NCBI GenBank assembly: GCA_900239685.1
Contig: OENT01000267.1
Coordinates: 62,001-126,000, forward strand
Direction: 5' to 3'
DNA: 64,000 nt
From: Rotaria macrura
Taxonomy: Eukaryota; Rotifera; Eurotatoria; Philodinida; Philodinidae
Shown here: in pieces, positions 12,615 through 23,773 of the stretch
How the letters are laid out: every line of letters begins with the position of its first letter
Position numbering within the stretch: the first letter of the stretch is position 1
Translations under genes and position numbers: made by a program
Notes under the pieces: model-generated
Databases searched by the model: none
What the model saw: only the letters and a program-made list of their open reading frames with translations
Told to the model about the DNA's origin: nothing

Positions 12615-13080
12615 CCTGTACCCAAACAGATAAAATTTTCAAAAACGCGTTTAAACGTCCGAAAAATCGAGAAAAGTGGACGTGTTTGGATGGCAATCAA
12701 CGTTCCGTATTGTGAGTGAAAGACGCGCATTTTCCTACCTTCATGTGCGTTTAATCGCGTTATCAGTCAAAAAACGCTTGTAAATGCATAAAAAAAAGAG
12801 AAATAGTTGTCGTTTATTGCATAGTCGTTATAAATGACGAGATCATAATAAGAGTTCTTAAGTATTATTAAGATGACCACTATTTCTCTTTTTTTTATTC
12901 ATTTAGAAGCGTTTTTGAACTGATAACGCGATTAAACACAAAAGAAGGTGGGAAAATGCGTGTTTTTACTCACAATCGGGAACATCGATTACCTTCCAAA
13001 AACGTCCACTTTTCTCGATTCTCCATCCATTTTCGAGTGTTTAAATGCGTTTTTGGAAAAATTTTGTCTGCTTGAGCACT
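12615..13080. mobile_element. Nested palindromic (foldback/MITE-like) element
   Basis: Two arms of about 200 bp (12615-12810 and 12876-13080) are inverted copies of each other around a 65 bp spacer. Shared landmarks are an AAAACGC-TTTAAAC core near the outer ends, an AATCGAGAAAAGTGGACGT block, and AAGAGAAATAGT at the inner ends. It has no coding capacity and is probably a MITE that inserted into the larger element, or an internal foldback of it. Confidence 0.7.
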
Positions 13081-13611
13081 GCACTCTAGCGTTTCCCATT
13101 TGATATCTATGATTTTTCGGATTTTCGTACATATGAACACGATCGAATGAGTAATGCTAGAGAGCGGAAACTCGACGACATGAATCACTGCATAGAGCGA
13201 TTTGCCTTGTACGATTTTGATATTTTCATCTAGTCCTAATGGCTCTTGAACTCCTGCAGAAAATCATAATTTTGATCAATCATATTCAATTTGACAAGTG
13301 GTATCTCAACAGGTGAGCAACCCATCGAACTCAAACTCGTACAGTTTTGGATTTCTCAATTGTTACTACAAGCTAATGGAAAATATAGGGTAATGTCTCT
13401 AAGAATGGTGCCAGTATTCTTATGGAAAGATGACGAAACATGAAAAATATTGTATACAAAACCCTCGAGAGGAGTACGGAGTTTTTGGAAAGAATGATTT
13501 TCCTTTTCAAAGAACATTATTATGGCAAAGAGTGATAGAGAATCATGCGCAGATGTCCGCCAGACAGAATTCAAGTAAAACGATAGGAGTCTTCAGGTAA
13601 TTCGTAACAGT

Positions 13612-14720
13612 CCTCGAAACTGGCTATCCGACCCGATGGCCCAATCCTTCTCGACCCAGCCCGTTCTGGCCCCACCGAGCTCAAATAGTTTTTTTCTACT
13701 GGACGGGCAGGTCAATCATTTTTTTTTGGACCGCATGACCAGTCTTCATCTCTAGTCTCATCAAATATTCCATGTCAGAAAATGGAAAAAAGTTGCTTTT
13801 TAAGAAATATTATCTTCAGTTAAACATTCATTGAAATCAATCTGATTTTTTCCACTTTGAAAGTAGATTGTGACTTGTTTCAACTTTTCCTAATCGAATT
13901 TTAACATACAGTTTCCGTAAATAATAATTATATTAAGGAATTAAAAGTGACAAAAATGAATCGAAATCGATCTTTCAAACTGAATCAATAAATTTCAATT
14001 ACAATAAAATAGCGCCATTTTGGTTAATTTGTCCCAGAAAGCATTCAATTTTTTCCGATTTTCTCTTACGATTTCTGAAGTGGGCTTAATCTCTTGCAAA
14101 CACATGATAAATTGCAATCTGCATTATACAAACTATTTCGAACTTTTATATATCTGATGAAAAAAAAAAGAATTTATTTGATTCACTTATATACTTATCA
14201 TCAACACACAAGACTGTCTTTCTATCATTAACATTAAACAGCATGGGTTCCACTGAAATATAAGCAGATCAATTATGTACTAAAATTAACAGCACAACTA
14301 AAAATGTTAAAGTATGTCACGCTGTGAAATTGATTGGAGGGCTATATTCTTGTGACAGCTTTTGTTAATCAATGAAAATCTTCAAGAGATTCGAGCATCT
14401 ATACTAATATACGTTAGTCTTTTTGTTTAATATGAAATTTGACTTGATTCTCGTGCTCTTTTCAAGGGATAAAGGTTGTCTCATTTTACTCAACTTTTGA
14501 TTACTGTGGTAATAAAATTTTCGCAATATTCTTGTAAATGACCCTAGTTTTTGTGCAGTTTCGTAATGTAGAAATGTTTTTTGTAAAAGCAATACTCTTC
14601 TCATGGTTCTATTCATCCTAACGCCAATCCGAACCGGCCATTTACATCCGTTAGGCGGATCGGGCCAGTAAGACCGGCATAAAAATGTGATTCGATTTCA
14701 AGGCCTGATCAATAACAGAA
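13612..14720. mobile_element. Possible second nested element with GC-rich ends
   Basis: Two GC-rich patches, about 13612-13745 and 14625-14700, stand out in otherwise AT-rich DNA. Both contain GGCCCG/CGGGCC-type words (for example GACCCGATGGCCC and, inverted, GGCCCGATCCGCC). They could be subterminal regions of another non-autonomous element. I could not define ends or a target duplication. Confidence 0.3.
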
Positions 14721-14889
14721 CTTTGCTATGTTTCCTAAAGAAAAGGGGTTCAAGTTTTGGACTTCTGTAATAAGATTTTTAGATCCATTCTCAGGCATCC
14801 CAAGCAAATTTTATCCAAAATATCGCATTCATCACTAGGTACTTCAAAGCCATGTAAGCCCGTCCTTAAGAAATCCCGTATTTGAGAGA

Positions 14890-15937
14890 TGGAGTCCTTC
14901 CAAATTGATGATTTTAATGAGAATCATCATTTTGTGGATGATTTTCTAAACAGCGGGAACCATTTAAAAAGATGAAGGTATCAATAGCGATACATATCTA
15001 TTTAAACTGAAAATTCCAGATCCTTAGCAAATTTCAAACAAACGTTATACAGGACCTAATTTCTCAAAGAGGTACATTTTTGCAGATATTCGGCAATTCA
15101 TGAAATCCGAAACATTCATATAATTGAGAGAAAAATTCTCTGCTGAATAAAATTCATTGAGCTTTATTCCCGTAGAAAATTTCAGCTCATTCGGTTGAGC
15201 TGTTTGTTCCTCAGATATGACCACACTAAAAGCCCCGTGATGAAATTCGTCACTTTTGGAGTTCTTCCTAAAATGCTCATCAAATATCGAAGAATCAGTG
15301 TTTTCAAAACGACTTTCGGCAATATTCGTAGCACTCTTTTCTCTTCAACGAGCCTTAAATTGAGTGAAACCGAACGATCTCGATTAAGCAGCATTTATGA
15401 AAATACGTCGTTGCTTACGTGAACTGACTCTTCGAACGACACATATTTTCTTCATTTGCGTTGGGAAATGCATGTCTTTACGGGAAAAGAAATGATTTTT
15501 TCTACACCAAACTTCTGAATTTTTTCAATCTATCGAAGAGAATAATTTACTCTAAAAAAACAATCAACATAATAATTTGTGTGATAATTAGATGTCTCCG
15601 AAATAATTCTAATGTGATGGTGATACAGGAGTGGAAAGTTATAAGTCACAAGTTCAAGTAGCACTCAAGAATTCGCCAGTGGTTTCCTAAAATATCCTTC
15701 AAAAAGTCGCGAGCAGTATGTACAGGCAGTAGTCCAAAAGTTGAATGGAGTAGTTGAATTAGTCTTAAAAATAATACTAACTTAATGGTTACAGAGAGCA
15801 TTACTTAACTCTAATGCAATAATGGCTAGATATTAATTAATGCTAATGCCAATAATACAAAAGCATTAAGTTAAAATATCACTCTGATGCTTCGATATTA
15901 ACATCTTCCTTAACTTAGTCGAAATACGACAGCCCTA
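14890..15937 (-). repeat. Right terminal inverted repeat of hAT-like element
   Basis: Inverted copy of 11249-12310 with scattered substitutions and small indels. The arm is colinear through the GCATTA-rich outer part and the inner conserved block. Confidence 0.85.
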
Positions 15938-15945
15938 GTTGAATC
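15938..15945. repeat. Right target-site duplication (8 bp)
   Basis: GTTGAATC follows the element end; six of eight bases match the left flank. Confidence 0.6.
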
Positions 15946-18586
15946 TATTAGTACAAATAAACGATAAAAAAGCCAAAGTATTCGATCAAACTAAGTAGAT
16001 AGACACAGGTTTCATTGCTGTAGGATACAGCTGAAGGATCATCTTTTCACTTGAAGTATTTTATAGGAATTATAAGATACAAAAATCTTTTGGAACAATC
16101 GATGTAATAGAAACTATCCTATTCAAAGAAGAGATCATTACGCATTCAAAAGGTCGAATCAGTATAAATAGAATCTGAAATATGGTATTATATATGTCGA
16201 TTGGGAAGTTCATCTAATGTCATTATTGCAGATCTCGAATTATTATGATGTTGTCAGCGATCAACGGAAGCATATCAAGTTTCGTAAAATATATATCGTC
16301 GTCATGATTATGCTTCGGAATCTTCGTATGGTTAATAGTCAACAATCATCGACACATCTAATTGTTAATGGACGATATGAATTTCTTCATTTTCATTTTG
16401 CGTACAGATTTGTTTTTTTTTCATATGTCGTACGATCTCTGATTGTACCGACAAAAGTGAAGCTTAATCGATTTCTCAAATACATAATCGTGCCGAGTCA
16501 AGTGGGAAAAAGCGATACTTCCACACTTCAAGTACTTCTCTTCTACAACCTTCGTACTCTATTGTACTTCTATCGTATTTCCAGTTTACTCCTCTGTGCT
16601 TCAATAATACTCCTGTTATTCTTCCAAAATACTTTGAAGTACAAAGTCTTGCTTTTTTCCCCTTGTGTCGAGCACACTACAACATGAAATATTTTCATGC
16701 ACCGGTTTTATTTTGCGTATTTGATGGATTTGCAAGAATGTAGTAGAACAGGGACAAGTTCATGTCGATAGGCCAAGTTTTAAGATTCAAGGTCAGTATT
16801 TTATATCACTTGTCAAGCGATACTAATGTTTCCAATTGAGATATTTTAATATTATTTTGTAACAATTTCCTGCCATCAAATCGACATAATCTTCTATGAA
16901 CAGTGTATCATTAACAACTACTAAGAAAACGTTAGCTCTCATAGACATTTATATACATACAATTATCTAGAAAACAATTTGTTTTGCAACAATATGGCAA
17001 CTATGTTTCAGTGTTCCTTTTTAATCGATGTTAGCTATCAGTAGTAGTGAAATACCATCAAAAACTATAAGGTGAACCATACAGAAAGAATATTCTTGTA
17101 TTTTTTTTACATGTTAAAATTTCAATTATTACCTTTGGAATTATGAAACTTGAAAGAAAAAAAAAATCTTCCAATTTTATTTAAAAATATTCATTCATAT
17201 TTATCCGAGTTGAAGATTCTTGTGAAAATTTTCTTTGTCAAAAGTAGTTATCAATGAATCAATCAAATGTACTTTGTATGTTGTTAGTTTTTAATCTGTT
17301 ACTTTTGATTGAAGAATTTCAAAGCTCAACATATTCAATAAGATTAAATTAATCAGTAGACTTCAATCGAATTGTTCTATCACATCCTGTTTGTCAAAAT
17401 TTGAGATTGTGCGTATAAACCATAATATAAATGTTTTTTTGATTACAGTTTACTACATAATTAGTTATTGAAAAGGAACAAAACGTATTATTGATCATTT
17501 CAACAAGAGAGGTGTCAAATTTGTTTGCAAATATTCGAAAGAAAATTTCAAGAAACTATGGTCGAAGACTGTTAATTTGATATGATCCAGCCAAAGAAAA
17601 TTCTTCGATTTGTTTCCTGATACGAGATTATTATTCATATCTAAACAGTCAAATCAATAAGTTTGCTTGACATTGCGGTTTTCCGTTTCAATCACTTCGA
17701 TCACGATCGACATTGAATTTTTAGACCATGACCGTCACATACGATTGTTTTATGACATATGCAAGTCATTCAAATAGAGTTTGATTCTTCGATGAAATTC
17801 GAATTTTATTCTGAAGTTAAATTTGTTAGATTATCATTATAATCAAAAATATGTAGAATAGAATACACCAGATCGTCGAACAATGTTTCAATAACAAGAT
17901 TTTATTCAATTAAATTGAAATTTATCCAAAGATAAATATTTTAATCGAAATTATTTACTACTATGTATATATATATATATCTGATTTATTTTTATCCTTT
18001 ATAAATGTGCGATAAAAATCTGTTCAACAGATAAACAGAAAAAGTAGTAGTTTTCTTCGTCATGATTCATGGCGTATCGTTTTACTGTGAACGTCTTGAA
18101 ATTTCTAAAACAAGGTTAATCATGGATTATATGCTGTTGTAGTGTAAGAGATAGAAATAAAATGATCATGTAAATTTCTACGCTTCAAAACTTTATCGTC
18201 AAGTATTTTTCAATGCTTAATCACTTGACTTCAGTTGAGTAACTTTGAAATCGACATACACATCGAAATCTTCGTTGTCATGAAGTCAAAATTTTCGAAT
18301 ATTGTCATCCACAAAGAAAATTTGCCATACTTTAGGAAATTTCTATTTTCAGATTTTCTAAGAATGGTACGTTTTTCTTTTGTTTCTTGAAATGCATATC
18401 AGACAAGATGATCACAGAGCATAATCTAGTTTTTTGCTAATGATATAAAACTATTTATTAAACAAATTCAAGGTTTACATTAATTTATGTACAATTGATC
18501 TCAATCACCTGACAATGTAATAATTGTTTTTTTATTAATAATGAGACAACAGGAAAAAAAAATGAAATGACTAGTAAAAACAAGGT
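15946..18586. other. Intergenic, no gene seen
   Basis: AT-rich sequence between the transposon and the 3' end of the BET gene. A 156-codon frame at 16217-16687 is hydrophobic, shows no family signature and looks spurious. A short TA repeat lies near 17964-17980. TTTATT words around 18446-18535 could serve as polyadenylation signals for the minus-strand BET gene. Confidence 0.5.
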
Positions 18587-21500
18587 TCATTTACCAGATG
18601 TAGTCAGTTGTTTATTTGGTTTTCTTTTCATAACTTGATTAATATACGATTCTAATTCACGTAATGTCGACGGTTTGAGTACTTCGAAATCGATTTCCAT
18701 TTCATCTCGACTTGAATCCCGTAAGGATGGTTCTCGTTTGTAAATAATCTATTTAGAAGAATATAAATCAATCACACAAAGTAAAAATTATTTATCAACT
18801 AACCTCAACAACTGGACCAAGTTTTTCACTTGGTAAATTATTGATATCAATACTTAGTTGGCGTTTTTCATCGTAAGTCATCGGTCTTGAATTTTCTTCA
18901 CTTGGAATATCAAACATCGAAGAAGCCGAAGCTGCTGCATTTTTCTTGGGTGTTCTATAATAAATGATACGGATAGAAAAATCTTTTTAAAATCATCTAC
19001 TTCTCAACGAACCGTTTTACTCCTGTTGTACCACCAGCTGCAGGTCCGCGACGAGCTTGTTCTGAACCTTTATTAGCATTACTTTTAGCGTTCGTATTCT
19101 TTGTCGTTTTTGTTTGTTTCGTAGGACTTATATCTCCGGAATTGAATGGATCCATGGGTGTACTACTAAATTGACTAGTACCATTCGAATTAGTTGAAGT
19201 ATTCGATGTAAGTAAACTCGCAAGTGACGGTGCCGTTTTCTTTGTTGCTTGAGCTACAGTTGAAGGATTACGTGTAGCTGTTTGTGGCATAGGATTGATT
19301 GAAGATCCTTGCATAGCATTGAAAATATTTGATGATAATAAAGATGAATTTGTCGGTGATAAATGAGGTAAACGATTCGATTCATGCGTTGTACTAGTCA
19401 ACGGGAACGGTACAGGATTACCATCTTTGATTTGATTGCGTTTCATTTTACGTTTGTAACGCAACGTAAGACGATCATTGGTTTGTTGAATTAAGTATGT
19501 TAGTGTATTACCGATTACTTTCACCTTAAATTAGATTTAAGAGAAATTAAAAAAAAAACGTTTAGTATTCGAATACTAGATATCTTCATAGATGATTAAC
19601 TATACTATTATGCAGCAGGTATCTACAAATATACTAGAAAAGTTCTCGTAGACCAACCCATTCAATACATACCATGACACTCTCGAAAGTTGTCTAAACA
19701 AAATCGAATAGTCTTCTCGATGAAACCAAGTAGCTATGAGCATTTCGAGACTGTCAATATTATTACAATTCATCGAAACTAATATTGATGGATGGTGTTG
19801 AATTTGATGACTTTCATCTACTAATCTATATGAAATAGCAAGACAATCTCGCACTAGTGTATGAACCTTTGTTCGATATTACAATAAATCTACGTTCTTC
19901 GAAAACTATTGAGCTCATCAATAGGGCAAACATGTTCTTTTAAATTATCGGGAAAATATATTTACTTGTTCTTGAAGAGAATAAAGTTGTTGTAAAGTAT
20001 TTTCTCGATTATTATCAACATCATCGGAACTCGCATCACTTGATGCACCATCATCCGAACTTGTTATCATGGATGATGTATGTCCACCAGCACTACTATT
20101 ATGTTTTGATGAATGTCGTTTACGTTTGCGTGCTGATGATGTCGTCGAAGATAATAAACCGTTATTATTACGTATACTCGCCGGTGATGGATCAATATCT
20201 ACATTCGTTACACTTGATTCTTCGGGTAATTTCGCAAATTTATCTTCAAATAATTGCTAAAAAATACATATTTGATTGAAAAATATGAATGTTTAATTAC
20301 GAACTAGAAAATATTTTGTTTATTTTTTTTTGGAAAAAACTATTTACTTCAACTTTTTTACACATAGCCACAACATCTGTTTGTGGTCCATTATACAGAT
20401 AACAATTGCTAAATATAAGTCGTACGTCGGTAGCAAATTCATCAGCTGTTGTATATTCACGACTTTCGAGTTTTTTCTATTAAACCAAAAGAATAAAATG
20501 AAGAAAAAACACATTGAAGAGTTTCGTTTCTACCTTGACAGTACCAAAATCCATTGGTTTCTTAATAATTTGATAGTAATCCGATAGATTCAAAATTTTA
20601 ACATCGACAGGTTTAGCAAATGGCCATACAAATGCCTAAAACAATGTCGTATGATATAAACAAAAAAAGAAATATTTTGAATCTTGTTTTTACCATATTC
20701 TTCTTATGTAACAATTCTTTCATAATATGTTGACAAAATTTTAACTGTTCGGTCATACGATTTTTCGAACGTTTTGCTGATGGCTAGACAATGGAAAATC
20801 ATATATATTTCCCTTAAAACGAATAAGTCATATGTTTTTTTAATATTTACATCATTTGAAGAGTTATTATCATATTTAGTACGCTTTGATGTTGCCACAG
20901 GACCACTCGCTCGTTTTATTGCTGTTTCATCTTCCAAATCACTTTTACGTTTTAAAGTCTTCAAAAAGAAAATAAATTCTTGAGAACAAAAATCATATTT
21001 CATAGATAGACATACCGATGTTGATGAATCCATCGTTGGTAATGTTGGTGGATTGTATATCGATTGTTGTTCGCTGGATAATCGTGGTGACATCGATTGA
21101 CTATTTTGATCAGTATGATTTAAATTATTGCTTAATGGAGAAAATGGTGATGTTATAGCGCTTGGATTTGTTGTTGATGATGTCGGATTTCGTGATAACA
21201 TATTCGTACCATTTAGATGAGAACTATTTACAGTACGTATTGATGGTGACGGTGCTAAATGACAGGTTCAAAATAGATCAATGATAATTATATAAATCGT
21301 TTATAATCAACTCCAAATTCTAATAGATTTCAAGGTAAGTCTGTCTGTGTGCAATCCGTGTTGATGATATGCACTTTTTGCAGTACTGTATCATGTAACT
21401 TGTTTACTTTGCGTTTCTTCATCAATCACTTATCATATGATTGTCACATTTCACCTGTTATCGACTGTCGATACAAGTTACTATCGAAAGTTATTTTTCA

Positions 21501-23773
21501 CAATTGGTTTCATTCTATCGATTAGAACGCATTGAGTACGTCATTTCAAAACATTGTCTATGGAAAATTTTCATTTTTACACCAAAAATGTTTGAAGATC
21601 AATGAGACTAGTTTCACTAGTAATATTAGTGACAAATTTAATTATATCGAACAAGAATTCATTTTCATTCTAGGATGTACTAAGTCGTAATGTAACGAAC
21701 AGTTATAAGTTTTCTTTTCTTTTTCGTTTTAATATAAAACTTGTGTAGCAATCATTCAGACTAGTACTCTACATTAAAATGAAGATTGAATCAGCAAGAA
21801 CACTTTGGAAAAGCTTGTAGGAGTTTGAAAGTGTTCCTTGTGAAGGTTCATGTGAAACAAGACTGTGATTATTTCTATAAGTGGTGTTATTCATAGTTTT
21901 GATAACTTCACTCCTTTCATTAGTCGAATTTTATGACACGTATAGTAGATGGATATGTTTTAGACACTCAAAATCTAGACAACAGAATCCTTGTCGACAC
22001 TGACAGCTACCAAATATTTTAGATGGCATTGAACTAGTTTACGAAAGAAATTTCATGTCCGACTATCGTTATTTGTGTACTATCAAGTCATATCTACAGC
22101 TAGGTCGAAAACTCTGAGTAAACAAGTTATAATCTAGTACTAAAAATTGACAGACAACAAATATCTGTTTTACTGACAATGAGATTCTCATGAATCATAT
22201 AAAGATTGAGTAAGAAATTTCTGAGTCTACTTGTATTAAGAACGACAATCTAGAATTCATCAATCTATATTCTAGTAATAAATCTTCTATAGCAGCTGTT
22301 TATTAGGATATATAACGATTGATTGTAGCGAATGATCCGACGACAGGATGAAAACGAACGTGTTTCATTTTCGAGTCGCTAGATTCATAGTAACGATTTT
22401 CATTTAAATAAATATATGACTATCGTTCATTCAAAAGTTTTGTTTTCAATGATTAGGTGTACATGACACCTGTCAACCAAAATCCTGTAGAACTGTTCGA
22501 AATTCAAATATTTGAATGACAGAACTCAGATATCATCGAATCGAACATCTATGCTGACATTTCTCTCAATTTATATGAAAACAACTGGACACTATAAATC
22601 ATCATTTAGTGTCAAACTTCGTTCACACGCTTACTAGCACAGATTACGTTCTTTTTTTCTCGACATGAACATACGCTGTATCATGACAGACAACTCATAC
22701 AGAAATCTTAGAGCTATGATATTGATTTCGAACGATGAAATAGAGTTCATCGTTGAGTTTATAATTATTTAAGGAAACGATGGTTTCCATGTAGTACTAA
22801 TAGAAAGTCAAGACTGTTTTCTAACTATTTAAAAGTACTAGTGTAACCCTTACAACATTGCTACTATCGTTCAAAACAATGGAATCACGAGCACAATGAG
22901 AAAACTTTTGAAGAATGATAGTTCAACAGTATAAAGAATATAAACGAATCAAGCACATTTCGGATGCCAATGCAATATACGTACATGGTGAATTCAGAGG
23001 TTCACTTGGAGTTGACGGTGAAAGAACAGAAACTGAAAAACTTCCATCGGCAGTAGTTTTTAATCCAGATGATTTCGATGGCGGAGCTACAATTTCGATT
23101 TCCTGAAATATAAAACATATATCATTTCATGAACATGAAATCAGACTAGAGACAAGACGATTCCAATTCATACATCTGACGGCATTTCGGCTAATTTTTC
23201 ATAGAATAAATTTTCCAGCGTTGACCCCATTAATACAACGTCCTAAGAAAGGAATTTATATTTTCGATTATATTATTTAGTAACTAACAAAGTTTTGTTT
23301 TCTATCTTGCATTACTTCTCCAGGTTTGTTGTACAAGTAACAATTTGAAAACATTAAATTCAAATCTGTAATACATTCTTTAACACTATAATAATAATTC
23401 GTATCGAGTCGTTTCTTGATTGTTCCAAGATCCATTGGATATCGTACAATCTTATGATAATTCTATTATGTAAAAAAGAAAAAATATTTATACATAGAAT
23501 TGATACCCTATTGAGTTGACAGAATTAATCATACAGGTAAATGAAGTTTAACTGGATTGACAGGTTTTTGAAATGGCCATGAAAATTCATGTTTCCATAA
23601 AAATTTCAATACAACTTTTGACATGTATTGTAATTGATTAGTTTGACGTCCACGTTTGGTGGCGGGAACATGTGGTAGCTTTAATGGATACGTACTTGCC
23701 GTCTGTAATAGACATCCAAGTGTACATGAGGAATATTACAAGAAAAAAAAATAATGAGAATAATCACCTTCAT
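18587..23773 (-). CDS. BRD2/3/4: BET family protein: two bromodomains plus ET domain
   Basis: This nuclear reader of acetylated histones is the single-copy-type homologue of BRD2/3/4 and Drosophila fs(1)h. Exons: 23773-23768, 23702-23535, 23462-23316, 23242-23174, 23102-22985, 21254-21016, 20958-20851, 20783-20694, 20635-20534, 20476-20348, 20256-19966, 19524-19013, 18954-18804, 18748-18587; about 763 residues. Bromodomain 1 spans about 20-130, with the WPF shelf at 44-46 and acetyl-lysine-binding Asn103. Bromodomain 2 spans about 290-405, with its own WPF and Asn378. A basic motif B region (LQEQ followed by KRKMKR) spans exons 11 and 12. The ET domain begins at PMTYDEKRQ, residue 683. The protein ends just after ET, so it lacks the P-TEFb-binding C-terminal motif of long BRD4. 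The tiny two-codon first exon is inferred from an ATG-AAG followed by a donor; a different upstream first exon is possible. Confidence 0.93.

Larger units (their letters stand above)
11249..15937. mobile_element. Non-autonomous hAT-like DNA transposon with long TIRs
   Basis: The two ends are inverted copies starting TAGGGGTGTC (left) and TAGGGCTGTC (right, read inward). This fits the hAT terminal pattern Y-A-R-N-G, and the flanks show a degenerate 8-bp target duplication. The inverted repeats extend about 1.05 kb inward, so they include mirror-image 66-codon frames that are repeat shadows, not genes. No transposase-sized frame or catalytic motif is visible inside, so the copy is non-autonomous or decayed. 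The interior carries a nested palindromic element (12615-13080) and a segment bounded by GC-rich blocks (about 13612-14720). Divergence between the arms indicates that the insertion is not recent. The hAT assignment rests on the termini and the 8-bp duplication only. Confidence 0.75.

Noticed and set aside
16217-16687. 156-codon + strand frame
   Set aside because: Hydrophobic Phe/Leu/Tyr-rich translation of AT-rich DNA with no family signature, splice context or neighbour support.
19600-19854. 84-codon minus frame inside the BET gene with AG before it and GT near its end in compatible phase
   Set aside because: Joining exon 11 directly to 19524 restores the conserved motif B (LQEQ plus basic run), so this stretch is more likely intronic. 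A cassette exon is possible but unsupported.
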